Positions 42,689 to 53,699 are shown, numbered from the stretch's first letter. The stretch is 54,307 nucleotides of DNA from Chara braunii (GCA_003427395.1 BFEA01000514.1:409316-463622); one strand, 5' to 3'. Numbers and translations: made by a program. The notes: a model not told the origin generated them from the letters alone.

Positions 42689-43610
42689 CTAGGAGATAAT
42701 GACGCCAATGATCCAAAGCTTCCGGGACATAAACTCAACAGGCCTGTATCCATTCCCATCATTCTGTTGGAGTACAACACCTATCCCGTACTGACTGGCG
42801 TCGGTGGTAACAACAAACGGCAGAGAAGGATCAACACATTTTAAAATCGGATAATTAATCAAGCAATTCTTCGGACGTTTAAACGAAAACGTACAATCTT
42901 GGTCCCACTTCCAGATTGTTTCTTTCTTCAACAGTCTGCGAAGGGGAGCAACAATTATCGTAAAATGTTTCACGAATTTGCGATAGTAGTTAACCCGCCC
43001 AAGGAACGACTGCAGTTCCATCAAAGTGCGTGGGTTAGGGCAATCTGGAATAGCTGCAATTTTTGCATCCTCCGGTTTAATTCCGTCTCCGTCTAGAACG
43101 TGTCCCAAGTACAATACCTAACGCTTTGCCCACTCACACTTCTTGGGGTTCAATTTCAAATTTGCCTCATTTAACATGGGTCGAAGGTACTCACAATGCT
43201 CATTTAAACTTTTACGAAAAATCTGGATATTATCCACATATATAACCACAAATTTATCAAACCATTCACAAAAATGTTCATTCATTGTTCGCTGAAAGGT
43301 TCCGAGTGCGTTAGTAAGACCAAAGGGCAGTACAATGAATTCATATTTCCCATACCTAGTGCAAAAAATAGTCTTATATTGGTCTTCAGGTTCTATCTCA
43401 ATTTGATGATAGTCAGACTTCAAGTTAATTTTTGTGAAGTATTTGCTACCTTAAACTCTATCCAGCAAATGATCAATTCTGGGTAATGGCTCAACATTTT
43501 TCATCGTTATGTCATTTAATCTCCTATAATCAATACACATGCGGACCCTGCTATCTTCCTTTGACACAAACAGCACTGGCGCACCATAGGGTGAGGAGTT
43601 GGGCCTAATT
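42689..43610 (-). pseudogene. Chromovirus element 2, reverse transcriptase and RNase H
   Basis: From about 43610, [18 protein letters not shown] and CIDYRRLND lead to a TAA, then 43423-43118 gives KSDYHQIEIEPEDQYKT, LPFGLTNA and FVVIYVDNIQIF. The catalytic YXDD is thus YVDN, with the second Asp lost. After a stop, 43114-42689 covers FLGRVNYYRKFVKHF and the RNase H start VTTDASQYGIGVVLQQ. The W of LEKEWIRP is a TGA just upstream at ~43607. Clearly dead. Confidence 0.85.
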
Positions 43611-44372
43611 CATTCCTTTTCTAGCATTTTGTCTAGCTGGGTTAGCAACTTATTCTTTTTTTTTTGTGACATTCTATAAATTGGGCCCTTCGGAATCGGA
43701 CTTCCGGATACAATATCAATGTGATGCTTAATATGTCGTTCTACTACACCGCTTAGAGCCTCTGCCACATCTCCAAATTCTTTCAAAATTTTTTCAATTT
43801 CTGGGTATCTTACCTCCTCCTTAACTGCCCCTTCCTTTATCGGGCGCACATATGCCACGAACACTTGATCAAACAAGTTATATTTCTTTATATGACGGGC
43901 AAACGCAGGGACACTCATACAACAATGAGTCAAGCTGCTTTCCTTACCAGATTCATGATACAGACGGATCTTCTTTTTTCCATCCTGCGGACCAGGGAGC
44001 CAACACTCATGTGTCCTCAACTTCACATCCGCATATGCAGCTTCCCCCCAATCTGTGCCTAAAAGAATGTTAAAAGGGAGACTGTTTTCCAACAAGAGAG
44101 TAAGAGAGTGGAGAACGTGTTCCACCTTCCCCTCTACTTCGAGCCGAAAGTATGTCTTGACCCCTTCAACATATTTGTCAATAATTATTTTGCTGTTATT
44201 TGTTAATAACTTGTTATGGGATTATTCAATTGCGTAACCTTTAGCCCAAGGCGCAACTTTTGTAGACATTTCTTACTAATATAGTTGCGCATTGACCCAT
44301 TGTCAATCATTCCACCTACTCTTGCTTTATTGACTTCTAAATCTGCAAGTATTAGTTGCTATTGATGTTTCT
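43611..44372 (-). pseudogene. Chromovirus element 2, aspartic protease region
   Basis: Near 44300 the - strand reads VGGMIDNGSMRNYISKKCLQ, matching the protease active site region (L-I-D-S/T-G), but the site is DNG. After stops, 44125-43610 is open for 171 codons: LPFNILLGTDWGEAAYADVKLR is the second part of the protease fold, followed by the linker to RT (HIKHHIDIVSGSPIPKGPIYR). The protease would release the element's proteins. Confidence 0.75.
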
Positions 44373-44599
44373 TCATTTCGGTCTAGGCTTGGCGACGAGT
44401 GGACAACTCATCAACCACGCTAGCGAGGGATCCACCTAGAGAGGTGCACACACTAACTACCTCTGGACAACTAACTAGGTGGGGACCGTCTACCTCTTCA
44501 GTTTCTACCACGGGAACCTTTGAATGGGAGGATGTCAGTCTTCTTGCATCCGAAGTTCCTGTAGAGGCAACTGAGACCCCTACTGGCTGTTCCCTTTTG

Positions 44600-46356
44600 G
44601 TTGTTTGTAATCTGGACAGAAAAGAACGATGTGGTAGGGGTCACCACATTTGAGGCATTGATCAGCAACTTTTCTTTCTTGCCATGTTTTTTTCATCAAT
44701 TCTCAGTTGCTCCCACGGTCTACCTTGGGGCAAGCTTGGATGAGGTGGGTATGGTCGGTTCCTGTTTCCATTCCATGTGCCTCTTCCTCTTCCCCATGTG
44801 GAGTTGGATCGACCACCTTACGAGGGACCATTGCCTCTTCCTCCCACGTAGTAGCTACCTTCACTACCACCCCTTTGGGTGCCTGGTCCTCTACCTCCAC
44901 GACCACGGCCTCCTCTTCCTCTACCACGACCTCTTCCTTGTCGCCCTCCCCTGCGGGCTGCAACGGTCGTGTAGTCCCCCTCCTGACACAGTTTTCCATT
45001 TCCGATCTGCAATGTTCATAATTAGCATCTCAGTTCTCCGGGCCAAATTCTTGTCTTCAAATCTTTCCCGGATCGCTATAAAGAAATCTTCAATACGAGT
45101 TTGTTGCGAATACTCTATCATAGTATGACAAAACGCTTCTTTTTGTAGGGAGATTGCAAAACTCATCGCGTCCCCGGGCATACATGAACTAGCCATGAGG
45201 ACCCTATCCCAGTATGGTATGCACTGTCCGTACACATAATACTCCACTGCAACAATCCAATGCAATAGAGTCTCTTCCTTTTTGCCTGTGTACGTCCACG
45301 ACACTTTCACTTTGATGTTCCTTACTTCTCCTTCTTCATCATGTTGCACGTCTTTCTTATTCTTATCTCCATCTCCTCCATTTCCGTCTCCATCTCCTCC
45401 ATCTCCTCCGTCGCTACGTGTTAATTTCTCAATCAGGGCGGGGGTAAATGTTTTACTGATTTGCTCGTCTAGCTTTCCAATATATGCTTGCATGTGCTGA
45501 TCTACCTCTTGAGCAGATCTCTGCAGAAAGGTGTTCCAGACCCCTTCAAACTCGAACTGATGATGTTCAACTTTCTGTAAAGTTCTATTTAATGCAACCA
45601 GTTTTTGCTTGGTGTGGAGAACAACTTCGGTCAAGAGGGCAAGTTGTTTTTCAGTGGCCGTCTGTTTTTCTTTCTGTGCCTGTAATTCCCTTTGCAATCT
45701 TGCACCCTCTGTCTGCAGTTTCTTTCTTTCTTCCAGTTCTTCTCTTTTGGTTGCTAACATCTTGTTATGTAACTCGGCCCATTTTTCTTCCAACAGAACT
45801 TCTTTTTCCTTTGTATCTTCAACTGTAGCCAATTTTGAAATGAAGGAATCTCGTTCCTCGTCTGTTTCCTCGACCCTCTCGTTTGTATAACTGTACTGAC
45901 CAAACCAATTCAATGGTCTTAACTGAATGGTAATCCCACGAGACTGGCTACTTTCCCCTCTCTCAGTCCGATGTCTGATCAGTCTATCTCCTTCGTCTTC
46001 ATGCTCTTCTTCTTCTTCTATGGTTTTCAATTCTTTCTGCAACTATTTTTCCATTTTTTCTTTTAACTCCTTCTTTATTATTTTTTCCTTCATCCAAACT
46101 TTCTTTTTTAATTCTTTTTTTTCTGTTTCTTTTTCAATTCCTTCTCTTTCTTTTTCTCGGCCAAGCGGCGATCCACCTCAGCCTGCTCTGGCGCCGAGAT
46201 CCCTTGCTTCATCATCCCTGATCTCATTTCCATCATGTGGGAGGCGCATACCCTCCCGAAGCCAGGGGGAAAGAAGAAGCGGAACAGTGGCCCTGGTAGT
46301 ACAGAGAGAACCACCATCCCGTATGTGGGATAGTCATCCATAGTGGGGAACATCAT
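44600..46356 (-). pseudogene. Chromovirus element 2, Gag
   Basis: Begins at a Met at 46356 (PTMDDYPTYGMVVLSVL...), runs into a Lys-rich stretch where the frame slips (46.1 kb, A-rich), and goes on as a 373-codon frame (46042-44921). That frame has a long Glu/Lys/Gln-rich coiled coil (about residues 60-160), a Gly/Asp repeat, and a capsid-like domain (HWIVAVEYYVYGQ, DAMSFAISLQKEAF). Beyond a frameshift lies an Arg/Gly-rich part, then the zinc knuckle CLKCGDPYHIVLFC (44616-44657). Confidence 0.75.
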
Positions 46357-47079
46357 AGGAATGACCTCCGCTGGACCACCAAGTAGCTACCCCGGATCCT
46401 AGTCTACTTGAGTGGATGAGATTTGTTTTTTATTTTTTCAAAGTCCAGATGTCGTTGCTACAAATTAATATACAACTTCCTCTAATCAAATGCGAAGTAA
46501 GAACTTTTTTCTTTTTTTTCTTTTGTTTGCTTGTTGTCTGTCTTATCACTTCACTTTAACCTTTCTTTATGTTTTTGATTGTCTTGCTATGTTGCTTACA
46601 ATTTGACGTAACAGTATGACACAACTCCCAGTCGGATCTTATCTTCACTACTATACATCAGTCCATTTGGCAACGCACTAAGACCAGATGTTGACTCTCC
46701 GACCAGATTCAGAATCTGTAACCCTGATCATCAGAGCAAGGTGTTTCGACCTGACAACATCAGCGATCACCAGAATGGAGGGGAAAGGTACACAACACAC
46801 AAATTTACGCTCAACAAGGTAAGTGGCCAGGAGGTGCTTCTCTTCTTTGTCGCCATTGGTGAAGACTTCACGTTCGCTCCAAAACGCTCCAATCGCACAA
46901 CAGATACATATTTCTTCCTCCTTTGCCCCTTCGTCTTCAACACACTTCCCCCTCAATCCCAATCCAACTCTTCTCCTACCTCGTCTCACTTCTTTCTTTG
47001 CCAGCAATACTCAAGCCAACCTTCTTCTTCTCGCCGGCCTAGATCATGCCAGCGTACTCCAGTGAGAGTAACAAGTCCT

Positions 47080-47091
47080 GCTCTGATACCA
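47080..47091 (-). promoter_or_regulatory. Primer binding site, initiator tRNA-Met
   Basis: The - strand reads TGGTATCAGAGC four bases after the LTR end GGTTCCTTGCA. This is the classic complement of the 3' end of plant initiator tRNA-Met, which primes minus-strand DNA synthesis. Confidence 0.9.
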
Positions 47092-47095
47092 AAAT

Positions 47096-47424
47096 TGCAA
47101 GGAACCTGTCCGTTCGTCACTTGCTGGAGTGTATCGAATAACATGCATGTAACACGAATCTCATAGATTTGCAATGTCTCACACAAAGCTCAATGAAAGT
47201 TGAGTGAAAATCAGAAAGTGTAACTCAGTTATCACAACCAGATTAAGGAAAGAGAATCACGAGTTCAAAATGTAAAGCACCCAACAATATTACAAGTCTT
47301 CTTCATCCAATAAGAGTTTCAGGCCTGGTGCTTATCAGCGCCAACAGCCAATCATAAAAAACGGCGCTCAGCAGGTAAGTTCCACCATAGCTCACTTCTC
47401 TCTCTTTTCCTCTTTTTTTTTTCT

Positions 47425-47504
<80 letters not shown>

Positions 47505-47995
47505 GTCCGTAACCCTGGTTTACTCGCACTCACCATGCATGCATACTCCTTTTCACACGAGGATCTACTCTGAATACTACTCACTGATCTTCTCTACTAA
47601 CTATTTCTACGACTATTACTAACTGGCGCTGGCGTAGCTATGGCTACTCTTCTTCCAGCCAGCGCCCAGCGCAGCTCTCAAGCCTGCGAAACTCAATCAC
47701 ATCTTGCGCATAAGTGCCTCAACACTTCCACACTCTGATGCGAATGAGTATCTGTCTAAATGGGAGGTTGACTAGTCCTTTATAGTGCTGGACTGATCTG
47801 GCGTGGTCCGCTTCCAGCCTCCAAGTGCCTGGGACTTTCACCTAGTACCTGTTGTTGCAAAGTGTGCGTCCCAATATCCTTTCTCATGGTCTGTTGTTGC
47901 TTTGGCCGACGGGCCTGTTTTTTGGACTCCAGGTCTGAATCAGATTTGACCCTTGGGACTGTGACTCGTTTGGGACTGTGACCTTTGACTTATTG
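47096..47995 (-). repeat. 5' LTR of chromovirus element 2, tip truncated
   Basis: Matches 39882-40725 from TGCAAGGAACC to GACTTATTG, then breaks off into unrelated text at 47996. It is longer because a (CT)n run (47428-47501) is expanded compared with the other LTR. On the - strand the promoter side of the LTR is at the right, so the missing bases are its first ones. Confidence 0.85.
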
Positions 47996-48151
47996 ACCAT
48001 ATCGTTGAAAATATCGTCCCATCCTCATATATATAAACACATATATACATTGACAGTTGTCTCTAAAAATATATGTACACATAAATAATATATGTACGCA
48101 CTGTAACATAAACTACATATGCACTGCTATTACCACTATATACATACTTGT

Positions 48152-48571
48152 GGGCCTCGCTGCACTACGCTTGAAGATTCAAACGTGCGTCATCACTGCA
48201 CAAACTCATGACGATGCACCATGGAAATCGTTTTAAAAGTTGACAGATTCAATCTAAGAAACGACGAAATGCAGTATGGTTCAAGGACAAGGGCGGTTTT
48301 TCTAAGGGAGGTCGCCTAAACTGCTCACCAGTGCTGCATTTTCGAGAGTGGACCTGTGGTCTGGGTTGATAACCCAGACTGGCAACTGTGATTTAGTGTT
48401 CTTGAACATTTCTTTTTTTTTCAATTTTTATGGAGAGAGTCGTTGGGGTTCAAGAGTGAGGCATGAAGAGTAAGTGCAGCGATGACAAAATTTTAGGGTT
48501 TTTCAAGATTCTAACAACTCTCGAAGGATGCTTGAAGATTTTTAAGTGTCCAGTGTAGTGCAGTGAGGCCT
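48152..48571. mobile_element. Longer member of the GGGCCTCGCTSCACTAC family (~420 bp)
   Basis: The left end GGGCCTCGCTGCACTAC and right end GTAGTGCAGTGAGGCC are inverted repeats, and CTTGAAGATT (48170) recurs inverted near 48530. It has no coding capacity. It could be the parent of the ~122-bp elements or a sister of different interior. Confidence 0.55.
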
Positions 48572-48967
48572 TATATATGGAGATATTTAGCCTCCTCAAT
48601 GAGACCCGCCTTACTCTGTCACAAACTCTCGTTTATTGACAATGTCCTCTCCTGCTCACCCTAAGGTGCACCGTGCAGTTCTCTATGATGACACACACAC
48701 ACATACATATATATGCACATATATATATATATGTATATATATACTGCAATGAACCTGGCAAAATTCAACTCATAATACAATATGCAAATTAAGAGCAATC
48801 ATAAGGAAGTTACACAAGCTTGAGTGATGTCCATGAACAATGCAAATTCAAAGTTCCACCCAAAGTAGAATAATATACAATCGAAAAAGTTCAAGAACAA
48901 GCAATTTTAGCTACTGTAACACGCCTCAGGTATGTATCCAGCTTCCTCCTCCTTCGACTGTTTTTTT

Positions 48968-49013
<46 letters not shown>

Positions 49014-49529
49014 CAGTGTTCCTCGTTCATTGTTCCTCTCCCGACATTTTAGATCTACCTTGAATGCTACTACGGTGTGCCTTGCTGACCTTGGGTGGTT
49101 ACGGCCACCGAGGAACCTTTCCCCTCTCGCTTGACTATGGCTGAGTGTAGCAGCGAGGCGCTGCACACTTCTCCGCCTTACACTCCGTCTTCGTTCAGGT
49201 CGCTTGATCGCACAAACTTTTCCAATACTTCCATAATTCTGTGAAATGAACAACTGAATGCCCTTCGACACCGTAGCCCAAAATATATAGGTGCAGTGGG
49301 TTGTCCGTGCCTGCTTTAATTGGTACCAGCCTCCTGCGGCCCCTGCCTTTGATATATTGCCATTTTGGAAAAGTTTCCGACTTCCGATGGGAGCTTGCCG
49401 CAAAATTGAACTTAGGGACTTAACCTGTTTGGAGGTACTACGTATGACCGCATCCTACAAACCCTGGGCCTACCCTGCCGGTGTTGTAGCTTACCAGATT
49501 AACTCGGGCCAAGACTTTTGAGGACTGAC
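48572..49529. other. Non-coding, simple repeats
   Basis: (CA)n and (TA)n at 48690-48742, a T-run plus (CT)n at 48961-49012, and a possible decayed MITE end GTGTAGCAGCGAGGCGC at 49144-49160. No recognised protein. Confidence 0.4.
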
Positions 49530-50843
49530 TATGTGAAATCCTTTCATTCCCACCGACTTAATTTCGAGGTCCCCTCAGAAAGATTGAACCTTTGCATGTC
49601 TATAGTGTTATCTCCTCCCCTAGCACGCTCATAGTAAGATACAATATGAGGTGCAGTTTCCATCAGCTCATCTTTAGTGCAAATTTTGACGAAAAAAATA
49701 CTAAATAAAACAGTAGCTAAAAACACACCACAAATTCTATGAAAAATAGAGAAAGTAGAAGTTAATTGTGACTTATAAATACTAATATGAGGTGATAATG
49801 GTCGATTGATTACCATCGGTCATCTTCTAGTTCTTGATAGGCAAACCTGACTTTAAACTGTTGTTGTGGTCTACCGCTTCTCCCTGTTCGGTATACATCT
49901 TCACCTATGATATTGTTAATGTCATAACATTCATCCATATTAGGAGGGATTATGAGTCTGTGTGAAGGGAACCTATCGTTAGCAACATAAGGCAGCAACT
50001 TAGATGCATGAAATACTAGGTGTGCAGATGCGGCGGAATATCGACAGTGTAAGAGGGGTCGTCTGCATCACCAATGACATCGAGAATCTCCGACAACCCT
50101 CTATAAACAGGCAACAACTTCTGAGAAATGTTCTCCTTCAGAATGAACTCCTTTGACTTAACCCTGTCTTACCCAAACAAAGTCTCGAACAACAAACTTT
50201 CAAGGTCTACGGTGCTTATTTGTCAGTTCTACCATCTATTGATTGACCTTCCAGACGTTTTCAAGAACTTTTTGTATCTCCTTCACGTAGTGAACTGCGA
50301 ATTCTCTAGTGTTAGGTGACCGTCTCTGAATCTGATATGGATTCAGATATTCTGTCAGTTCTTGGGGATGCCATCCCTTGTGCAACTCATTCGGTGTCAG
50401 GCTAGTTGCTAGGTACACAGAGTTGTTATAGGCTCTAGCTACCTTAGGTAGAAACTCGTCTCAATCTACTTGATCATGCCTAATTTACATGCGAAACACT
50501 TGATGTAGCAGTTTGTTCACCTGCTCTGTCTGACCGTTACTCTTGGGATGTCTGCCTGATGACATGGTTAGTCTAGACCCGCTTTCTCATCAACTGTTGC
50601 CAGTGCTCGCCGATGAACTGTATGTCTCTATCACTAATGATGCTCAATGAGTGTCCATATTCTGCAACCCAATGATCAAACTTCCTCAGAGAACTTATAA
50701 AAAACAAAATTTGTTATAACCTCAACAGGCAAAGGAACGAAAACAACAAACTTACTTAACCTATCGACTATAACCACCACTTGAGTTTTTCCACTCAGAC
50801 TCTTGACCTTAGATTCCATAAAGTCTATAGAGACTGAGTCCTC
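49530..50843 (-). pseudogene. Chromovirus fragment 3, integrase core to chromodomain
   Basis: Relative of element 2 on the - strand, cut off at 50843 within DSVSIDFMESKV by a (CA)n tract. Going down: SDRDIQFIGEHW near 50620, NGQTEQVNKLLHQVF near 50510 (the catalytic Glu kept, unlike element 2), NELHKGWHPQEL (50380), VLENVWKVNQ, a broken GPY part, then the chromodomain in 49998-49810 (GRPQQQFKVRFAYQELEDDRW). The last part, KDELMETAPHIVSYYERARGGD, is separated by the mitochondrial insert. The flanking phrase TAATTTCGARGTCC is shared with element 2. Confidence 0.8.
49681..49816 (-). pseudogene. sdh3: NUMT: 5' end of mitochondrial sdh3
   Basis: The - strand from the ATG at 49816 reads NRPLSPHISIYKSQL then STFSIFHRICGVFLAT, the start of succinate dehydrogenase cytochrome b560 subunit (complex II membrane anchor), with the H-R heme/quinone-region motif. 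About 45 codons are present, then the sequence returns to the retrotransposon. It splits DDRW from the expected (Y/C)TKDELME of the chromodomain tail. sdh3 is mitochondrial in charophytes and liverworts, so this is organelle DNA moved to the nucleus. Confidence 0.85.
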
Positions 50844-51733
50844 GACGCCTTACTAGCATACACACACACACACACACATACACACACGCACACGCACACG
50901 CATACACACACCCACACGAAAACGCAGACGCACACGTGCTTATTCCCACATACACAAACTTGCGCCGGAGTGGATGAACATGAAGGTGCAAAACACAACT
51001 CCAAACGCTCAAGCGCACACCGACGACTGATGAAAAACGACGTAGGATAGCCACATAACACACATGAAGCAACACGCTCCCTGAAGAACGACTATGGCGT
51101 CTGGGGAATTGCACGATTGCAATGTTAATGATGACGGTGGTGCACAAGTGGGGAGCAGCGGACGGGCAGACCAACCGACGGTGGCTATGTGATAAGACAA
51201 ATGAAATCGAAGGAACTATGGATGCGAGAGAGTGTTTCCACAATCGTATATAACAACGTAAAAAAATATAACACAAACGGAAATATATTACAAAATAAAT
51301 GACAAAAACGAAGAAAACAAAAAAAAAACACCACGCGAAAATTTGGTCAATTTTTATGGGTGAGGTATTCGGTTCCCCACCACCGCGGAAAATAATGAAG
51401 CATGGTAGCGGCCAGCCACACACTGGACCAGCCCGAGCCTTTCAAACGGCCTGGACGCAATCCGTCGCCCTCCTGCCTCTCCAGCCTGTGCCCGAATCCG
51501 CAACTTGGGACTTTGAAAGCATGACTGAAAAGGGCGGCAACCTGCCAGAAAAACCGGCGGCCCTACCTCACAGGGCTGAGGGTTTTCGACTGTCAGGGGG
51601 AGTGGCGGTTTAACTGCCCTACGTTTTATTTGTCTTATCTTATTTCAACTATCTCAAAATTTCACGAGATAGCTGATATCCTGACCTTTTTTAAATTTGT
51701 TTTTCTTTTCATTTTAGTGAAACTACGCGGGAT
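50844..51733. other. (CA)n microsatellite and non-coding stretch
   Basis: (CA)n with ACACGC variants at 50859-50940. The rest, to 51733, shows no recognised protein or element. The frame crossing it is a product of the CA repeat. Confidence 0.5.
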
Positions 51734-51893
51734 TCACAAAAATCAGTTATAATTGCACTATGGGCCAAGATACAGTTTCAAAGTGCATTTTGGGCAATGT
51801 ATACAACCCAACTTTCTGGCAAGGTAGGGTGCCCGAAGTGAAATTGCAAACTGTATCTTGCTCCATAGTGCAATTATAACTCGTTTTTGTGAC
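51734..51893. mobile_element. Fold-back MITE (160 bp)
   Basis: TCACAAAAATCAGTTATAAT at the left faces ATTATAACTCGTTTTTGTGA at the right. The pairing continues through TGCACTATGG and AAGATACAGTTT, giving arms of about 45 bp around a ~65-base loop. No coding capacity. Target duplication unclear. Confidence 0.75.
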
Positions 51894-52275
51894 TCTACTG
51901 GAGTTACCCCTTTCTTTTTCTAATAAGGGGTTCAAAAGGTACAACCCATTTCAGTTTGATATACCTGACCCTTTTTCCCAGGGTAGAAACGTCGATGGAA
52001 AGGCTGAACTGAAACCACCAGTACCTCGCTCAGCTATTGAATCCGAGCCTCCCAGCACGCTGCGCGCCAAGTCCTGCCGAACCGCCGTCGCAATTTTCTT
52101 TTTCGTTTTGCCTGCGGCCTCCAGCCAATGCGGTCCGGCAGGCCGAAGCCCAAATGGCGCGGCGCGTATACGGGAAGCGCCGCGGCCGATAGCTGGGCCA
52201 GGTACTGGTGGTTTAACCTTTTCCCTCGTGTCCTTTGTTTTTCAGCCTCCCACAAAAAATGGGAGCCTGACAGTT

Positions 52276-52365
52276 GCCTCTGGCAATTCTTGCCAGAGGC
52301 TACACGCCGTGAGGACAAGTGTCCTCACGTGAGGACAAGTGTCCTCACGAGAATGTACACATTCT
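52276..52365. repeat. Row of four perfect hairpins
   Basis: GCCTCTGGCA/TGCCAGAGGC (52276-52300, 5-base loop). Two tandem copies of CGTGAGGACAAGTGTCCTCA (52308-52347), each a GTGAGGACA/TGTCCTCAC stem on a 2-base loop. Then AGAATGT/ACATTCT (52350-52365). A further CTCCCA/TGGGAG stem lies just before. The neighbouring DNA has nothing like it. Confidence 0.7.
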
Positions 52366-52538
52366 GAAAAAAAATAAAAAAAAAAAAACATACTCAACCC
52401 CTCCCCAACTATATTGTCCCTGGCCTCGATTCAAGCCAAGAACGTGTTGTTAAAATCAATACCACCCCTCACTTTTCCGGTATCGCCCCCTTACTCCTGC
52501 TGCCCTTTCTTTTCTCCTTCTTTCAATTTCACTGCATA

Positions 52539-52660
52539 GGGCCTCGCTCCACTACTCACCAAACGTGCAAAATGAGAATGAATCTTTGGCTAGAACATGG
52601 ATACATGCCCCGTCGTAATTTCCGTCTTTTGTGTATGTGGAGGGTAGTGGAGCGACGCCC
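52539..52660. mobile_element. MITE, GGGCCTCGCTCCACTAC family (122 bp)
   Basis: The left end GGGCCTCGCTCCACTACTC and right end AGGGTAGTGGAGCGACGCCC are inverted repeats, and the pairing extends to GTGCAAAA/TTTTGTGTATG. Exactly the same length as the next element 48 bp away, with a related interior (GCTAGAACATGG). Confidence 0.8.
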
Positions 52661-52708
52661 ACATTCAGAATGTTCCAAAACCACGCCAACGTCCATATGC
52701 ATGATAAA

Positions 52709-52830
52709 GGGCCTCGCTCCACTGCTCTCAAAATGTGCAAAACGAGAGTGAATATTCTGCTAGATCATGGAAAGATACACCACCATGATATTTGTTTTTT
52801 GTGCATGTCGAGAGTAGTGGAGCAAGGCGC
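52709..52830. mobile_element. MITE, GGGCCTCGCTCCACTAC family (122 bp), second copy
   Basis: The left end GGGCCTCGCTCCACTGCTC and right end GAGAGTAGTGGAGCAAGGCGC pair as inverted repeats. Interior GCTAGATCATGG resembles that of the previous copy. Same orientation. The flanks TAAA/AAAC could hold a 3-bp AAA duplication. Confidence 0.8.
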
Positions 52831-53184
52831 AAACGGTCTCTCCCAAAAGAAGAAAAAGGGAAAAATGCAGTGGAAGCCTGCGACTTTGCCAATTCATGTA
52901 ACGCTGGCGGAGTGTGACGTTACACCCACGCAGCGAGGCCTGACTACTAGCAGAGAGGAATGTAGAAGGCCTGAACCTGGAGGGCTTTTCCCCAAGATGC
53001 AGAACAGCAGATCGGTTGTGATTTTATTCACTTGTTCACAAACACGTCCAGAATCAGGCATTGGTCGCATCCACTTTGCTCGTGAGACCTTGCCCTCGGA
53101 TTACAGTTACAGAATCCGTGCAGAATCCACGCACAATGAACCTAAATCCCAAAGAAAAAGAGGAGAACAAAAAAAAAGGGAAAA
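52831..53184. other. Non-coding
   Basis: No recognised protein. TGTTCACAAACACGTCC near 53033 is shared with the MITE at 38616-38803. Confidence 0.4.
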
Positions 53185-53356
53185 CTAGGGCGCAGTCAAG
53201 TTTTCCAGTTTGAAATGCACTTCAGTCACAGTGTCTTGGATTTTGCTCCAAAGCGAGGAAAATCGTGAATGTATCCAACCCAGCTTTAGGGTTGGGTGGG
53301 GATGCATTGTATTGGAGGGATGTCGATTTAGAACTGAAAACGTGACTGCGCCATAG
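53185..53356. mobile_element. MITE with TA flanks (~168 bp)
   Basis: GGGCGCAGTCAAGTTTTCC at the left and GAAAACGTGACTGCGCCA at the right pair with few mismatches. A TA dinucleotide flanks each end (53186-53187, 53354-53355), the target duplication of Tc1/mariner-type elements. No transposase. Confidence 0.65.
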
Positions 53357-53699
53357 TTACCCCACAAAAAAAAGAAATCCGAAAGTGAAAGGCGGACAGA
53401 AAGCAATCGACACTGACAGAATTAACCAACCACACACACTGAAAAGCCGGGACCCTTCAACGACGGCCCCCCTAACACCGGATCAGACCCGCCCATTCAA
53501 CGGACCAGTGAGGGCATCCGCTCCGACAAAAAAATGGACCTCGCCCTTGTGTTTTTGGCAACGACCATCCCGACCCGCTTTCCCGCCCCACTTTCAGCCC
53601 TCTTCAATTCCTGCCACCTTCCCAAATACCTTCCTGCCTAACAGACAGCCGGTCGGTGCACAACGACTGTTCGTTCCTACGTGAAAACACCGAGGTACA

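Larger units (their letters stand above)
39882..47995 (-). mobile_element. Ty3/gypsy chromovirus element 2, both LTRs present
   Basis: Direct repeats at 39882-40725 and 47096-47995 enclose gag, protease, RT, RNase H, integrase and chromodomain on the - strand. A primer binding site sits 4 bases inside the 5' LTR. No matching target duplication is seen (ACTGG on the left, ACCAT on the right), in line with loss of the outer tip of the 5' LTR. Confidence 0.9.

Noticed and set aside
50809-51423. 204-codon Val/Cys-rich frame on the - strand
   Set aside because: The core is the (CA)n microsatellite read as Val-Cys; the rest has no similarity and no domain.
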